DNA of 64,000 nt. Origin: Phyllobacterium lublinensis. Lineage in GTDB: Bacteria > Pseudomonadota > Alphaproteobacteria > Rhizobiales > Rhizobiaceae. The stretch is from contig NZ_JAIUDQ010000002.1 of assembly GCF_020164435.1 (NCBI RefSeq), forward strand, positions 296,189-360,188, given 5' to 3'. The notes under the pieces were generated by a model, which saw only the letters and a list, made by a program, of their open reading frames with translations, was not told the DNA's origin and did no database searches. Made by a program: the position numbers and the translations under genes. This document shows positions 61,589-64,000 of the stretch, in pieces; the stretch's first letter is position 1; every line of letters starts with the position of its first letter.

Positions 61589-61607
61589 GACCCTCGTCCT
61601 CCCGGCG

Positions 61608-63305
61608 TTACGATGTTGTTGTTATTGGCGGCTCGGCATTAAAGCCGCGTATGGCATCCTCCACATCTTCGAAAATATACTGAGCTCCAATGCGTTCGAT
61701 CACCCCACCCCGTTCGAGGATCGCCTTCACCTCGGCGTGTAACTCGGCAATGCCCAGCGTCATCCCGTCCGCTGCAAGGTCCGCCCTGACGTCATCAAGC
61801 ATGGCAACGGCGGTGCTGTCGATCTGGGCAATTGCACTTGCGTCAACAACAAACCAGCGGGTACCGACGGGTAAGCCGCTGGCAATGGTCAATATCCGCT
61901 CCCGAACGTAGTCGGCATTGAAAAACAGGAGGCTTCCCTGGATCATATAGAGGGCTAAGCCTGGCATCGGGAGGGCTTCAGGAAAGCGGTGCAGCTTGTA
62001 AAAACCGTCACGACCGCTGATATGGCCGAGCAGCGCGTCCCGTGGAAACATCATTTGGCGCAGGAGATGGACCAACGTGGCGGCAATGGCGACAACCACA
62101 CCATTGAGCACACCGAAGCTTATGGCTCCCCACATTGTGATAAGAGCAAATACGAATTCGGCGCGGCTAATGCGCCAGATGTGTCTCAACTCTGAGATAT
62201 CGATCAGGCTAATGGCAGCGGCCAGTAGAATAGCACCGAGTGCAGGGATGGGGAGTATCCGCAGGGCTCCGTTGAAGTAAAGCAACGTGGCGATTAGAGC
62301 TACAGCCGAGACAAGCCCTACCACCTGAGATTTTCCGCCTGCCGACAAACAGATCGCCGTCCGAGAGTCCGATGCGCTAATCGGAAATGCACCAAAGAGA
62401 CCCGCGGCAATGTTGCCGGCTCCCAGCCCAACCAGTTCCTGATTGGCGTCTACGTGTTCACCAGTCCGTGTTGCGAAACTGCGGGCAGTAACAATGCCTG
62501 CTCCAAAACTCACCAGAAAAATAGCTGCTGCTCCCAGCACGATTTGATCCAATGGAAGTGAGGCTATAGAGGGTATCGAAATAGATGGCAGATCAAAAGG
62601 GATGTCGCCGACAACTGCAATGCCCATTTGCCGGAAATTGAAGAGACCCGACAGTACGGCGGAAACCACGACGACGATGACCGGACCTGGAATTGGCAGG
62701 CGTGAAGCCCTGACGGCCTGCAAAAGAACAAACATGGACAGCCCAAGCAGAAGCGAGGGCCAATGGATGGAGGCGCCCTTGTTGATGAGCTCGAGGAAGG
62801 GCGCAACGAGCCCGTCCGATTGGATCGCGACCCCTGTTAGGCGGCCAATCTGTCCAACAATGATGGATATGGAAACACCGGCGAAGAAACCAACAAGGAT
62901 AGGTCGAGAAAGGAAGGTTGCCACGACGCCGAGACGCAACAGGCTGGCTGCGAAAGATATCCCCCCGACAACCATAGCGATCAGAGAGGCAATCGTTGTA
63001 CGGTCGACCAATGCGTCGGGTGGAAGGGAAGTTATGATTGATGTTACGACCGCTGCCAATACAGTCATGGTTGCCGCGTCGGGTCCGACAATGAGGACAC
63101 GCGAAGGGCCAAGCAAGGCATAGCCTATCGGAGCCGCTATGCTTGCGTATAGTCCCGTCTCCAGAGGCAAGCCCACAATCGCCGGGTAGGCGATGGCGCT
63201 TGGCAATCCGACTGCAGCCACGGCCAGCCCAGCCGATATATCAGCCGGCAGCCAACTCGCTCTGTATTCCCTCAGGCTCTTGAAAGCTCGGATGGGAAAG
63301 ATCAT
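61608..63305 (-). CDS. SulP-family anion transporter with STAS domain
   Basis: A 565-residue SLC26/SulP transporter. The N-terminal membrane domain of about 14 helices includes LPSAIAYPAIVGLPLETGLY and PISASDSRTAICLSAGGKS. The cytoplasmic STAS domain (~435-550) contains VVDASAIAQIDSTAVAMLDD. Members import sulfate, bicarbonate or dicarboxylates. It heads the operon with PPK2 and the CYTH protein, so uptake of an anion may be tied to energy or phosphate state. Substrate unknown. Confidence 0.93.
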   Translation of the reverse strand: MIFPIRAFKSLREYRASWLPADISAGLAVAAVGLPSAIAYPAIVGLPLETGLYASIAAPIGYALLGPSRVLIVGPDAATMTVLAAVVTSIITSLPPDALVDRTTIASLIAMVVGGISFAASLLRLGVVATFLSRPILVGFFAGVSISIIVGQIGRLTGVAIQSDGLVAPFLELINKGASIHWPSLLLGLSMFVLLQAVRASRLPIPGPVIVVVVSAVLSGLFNFRQMGIAVVGDIPFDLPSISIPSIASLPLDQIVLGAAAIFLVSFGAGIVTARSFATRTGEHVDANQELVGLGAGNIAAGLFGAFPISASDSRTAICLSAGGKSQVVGLVSAVALIATLLYFNGALRILPIPALGAILLAAAISLIDISELRHIWRISRAEFVFALITMWGAISFGVLNGVVVAIAATLVHLLRQMMFPRDALLGHISGRDGFYKLHRFPEALPMPGLALYMIQGSLLFFNADYVRERILTIASGLPVGTRWFVVDASAIAQIDSTAVAMLDDVRADLAADGMTLGIAELHAEVKAILERGGVIERIGAQYIFEDVEDAIRGFNAEPPITTTS

Positions 63306-64000
63306 GGCTTGTACCCATGGCTTGAGTCATTGTCAGTGCTCCAGGAGACGTTGTTAATTCAACTACTCGTCCGCAGCAGAACCTTCCCTCAGGACCGCTC
63401 CAACGAAGCAATCATAGTCTGGAAGAACTTGTTCACTTTAGCATCCTATATGCCTGGTTGATGAATAAGTACGTTACGGTAACAATTCTCCAGGGCGTGG
63501 CTCTTGGTCTCGCCGGACCTGCGATTCGGGAAAGACCCGATTGCAACACGCCCGTGTGATCGGACAATTAGTTGTCCAGTTGGTCCAACCCGTCCCGATT
63601 TGGCGTACTGAGCCGTCGTTGTGCTTGGACCCCAACGGCGGGTCTTTGCGTGTTGTAGACGCGGTCCCTTGGGTCAGGAATAAGTGAAAAGCGTCGACGA
63701 TCGGCAAGAGCGGCCGGTCAATGCTGGAGGCACTTTTTTCCGCTGCCATTGCCTGCGACGATAGCGAACGTATGGATCATTCGATCGCCGCTGCAAGCAG
63801 GTTGCGCACGTTTCACGGCCCAAGCCCATCGAATTTCCGTCCGATTATGTCGGCTTTGATCACATGTGCCCGAAGCCTTCGGTGCTCCTCATAAATCCAA
63901 ACGTCATGGACTTGGCGCGTCGGCTTTGCCATCAAGCTGACGGGCACGGTTGGCTTCGGCAGTCTGCATTGGCCCAGAAGCGGTCAAGGTTCAATCGGAA
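63306..64000. other. Region upstream of the SulP operon without a clear gene
   Basis: About 695 bp to the edge of the window. A minus-strand reading of 91 codons at 63474-63749 and a 39-codon one at 63813-63932 have no recognised domain. The stretch should hold the SulP promoter. No tRNA, attachment core or repeat is seen. Confidence 0.4.

Noticed and set aside
63474..63749. 91-codon minus-strand reading upstream of the SulP gene
   Set aside because: No domain and no homologue that I recognise; low-complexity polar composition.

Overview
The window reads as an alphaproteobacterium of the order Rhizobiales (Rhizobium, Phyllobacterium or a relative). The flanking genes are typical soil-bacterium stock: a TRAP permease with an idonate-type dehydrogenase, several LysR, ArsR and HxlR regulators, DUF1127, a Thivi_2564-type membrane peptide and a GFA protein. 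The genus is an inference from protein character only; there is no rRNA or complete tRNA to anchor it.

Positions 1-20.4 kb are ordinary chromosome: catabolic and transport genes, divergent regulator/target pairs, two MFS exporters with their regulators, small stress-type proteins, and finally a rifampin ADP-ribosyltransferase (arr) directly beside the integration site.

Positions 20.44-53.18 kb are an integrated element. It is bounded by a perfect 46-bp direct repeat, which is the 3' half of a minus-strand tRNA-Arg(CCG). Its left end carries a tyrosine integrase, an AlpA/excisionase-like protein, an orphan DNA methyltransferase, a primase-polymerase/DUF3631 ATPase, a 42-bp-arm inverted repeat, a protein with an SSB-like acidic tail and a terminase-small-subunit-like protein. 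No capsid, tail or conjugation genes are seen, so a phage-satellite-like or degenerate prophage origin fits best. The cargo is a dense defence region: a 1,622-residue STAND NTPase with a putative Cap4/PD-(D/E)xK N-terminus; a serine recombinase; an operon of a double-GHKL histidine kinase and a receiver-domain protein; a MutL/MORC-like ATPase, a DUF4420 nuclease and a Z1 ATPase in one operon; a two-winged-helix regulator; a Dcm cytosine methylase; a Vsr endonuclease; and an AspBHI/MspJI-type endonuclease. The right end holds small secreted and membrane proteins, including a Rap1a/Tai-like protein.

Positions 53.18 kb onward begin a second, tandem element with its own integrase, AlpA-like protein, RepA-like helicase, GGAAACA iteron-like repeats and a chain of ATGA-coupled small phage-type genes. 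Two of its genes are frameshifted. No third copy of the tRNA core appears, so the right end of this element lies beyond the window or has been lost. The last 5 kb carry an SDR, a CYTH protein, a PPK2 polyphosphate kinase and a SulP transporter, which may be chromosome or cargo.

The best candidate for an undescribed system is the 33.88-39.0 kb operon. A MutL/Hsp90-type GHKL domain is fused through coiled coils to a histidine-kinase core and paired with a receiver protein carrying an unknown ~440-residue C-terminus. It sits directly downstream of the MORC/Z1/DUF4420 module.
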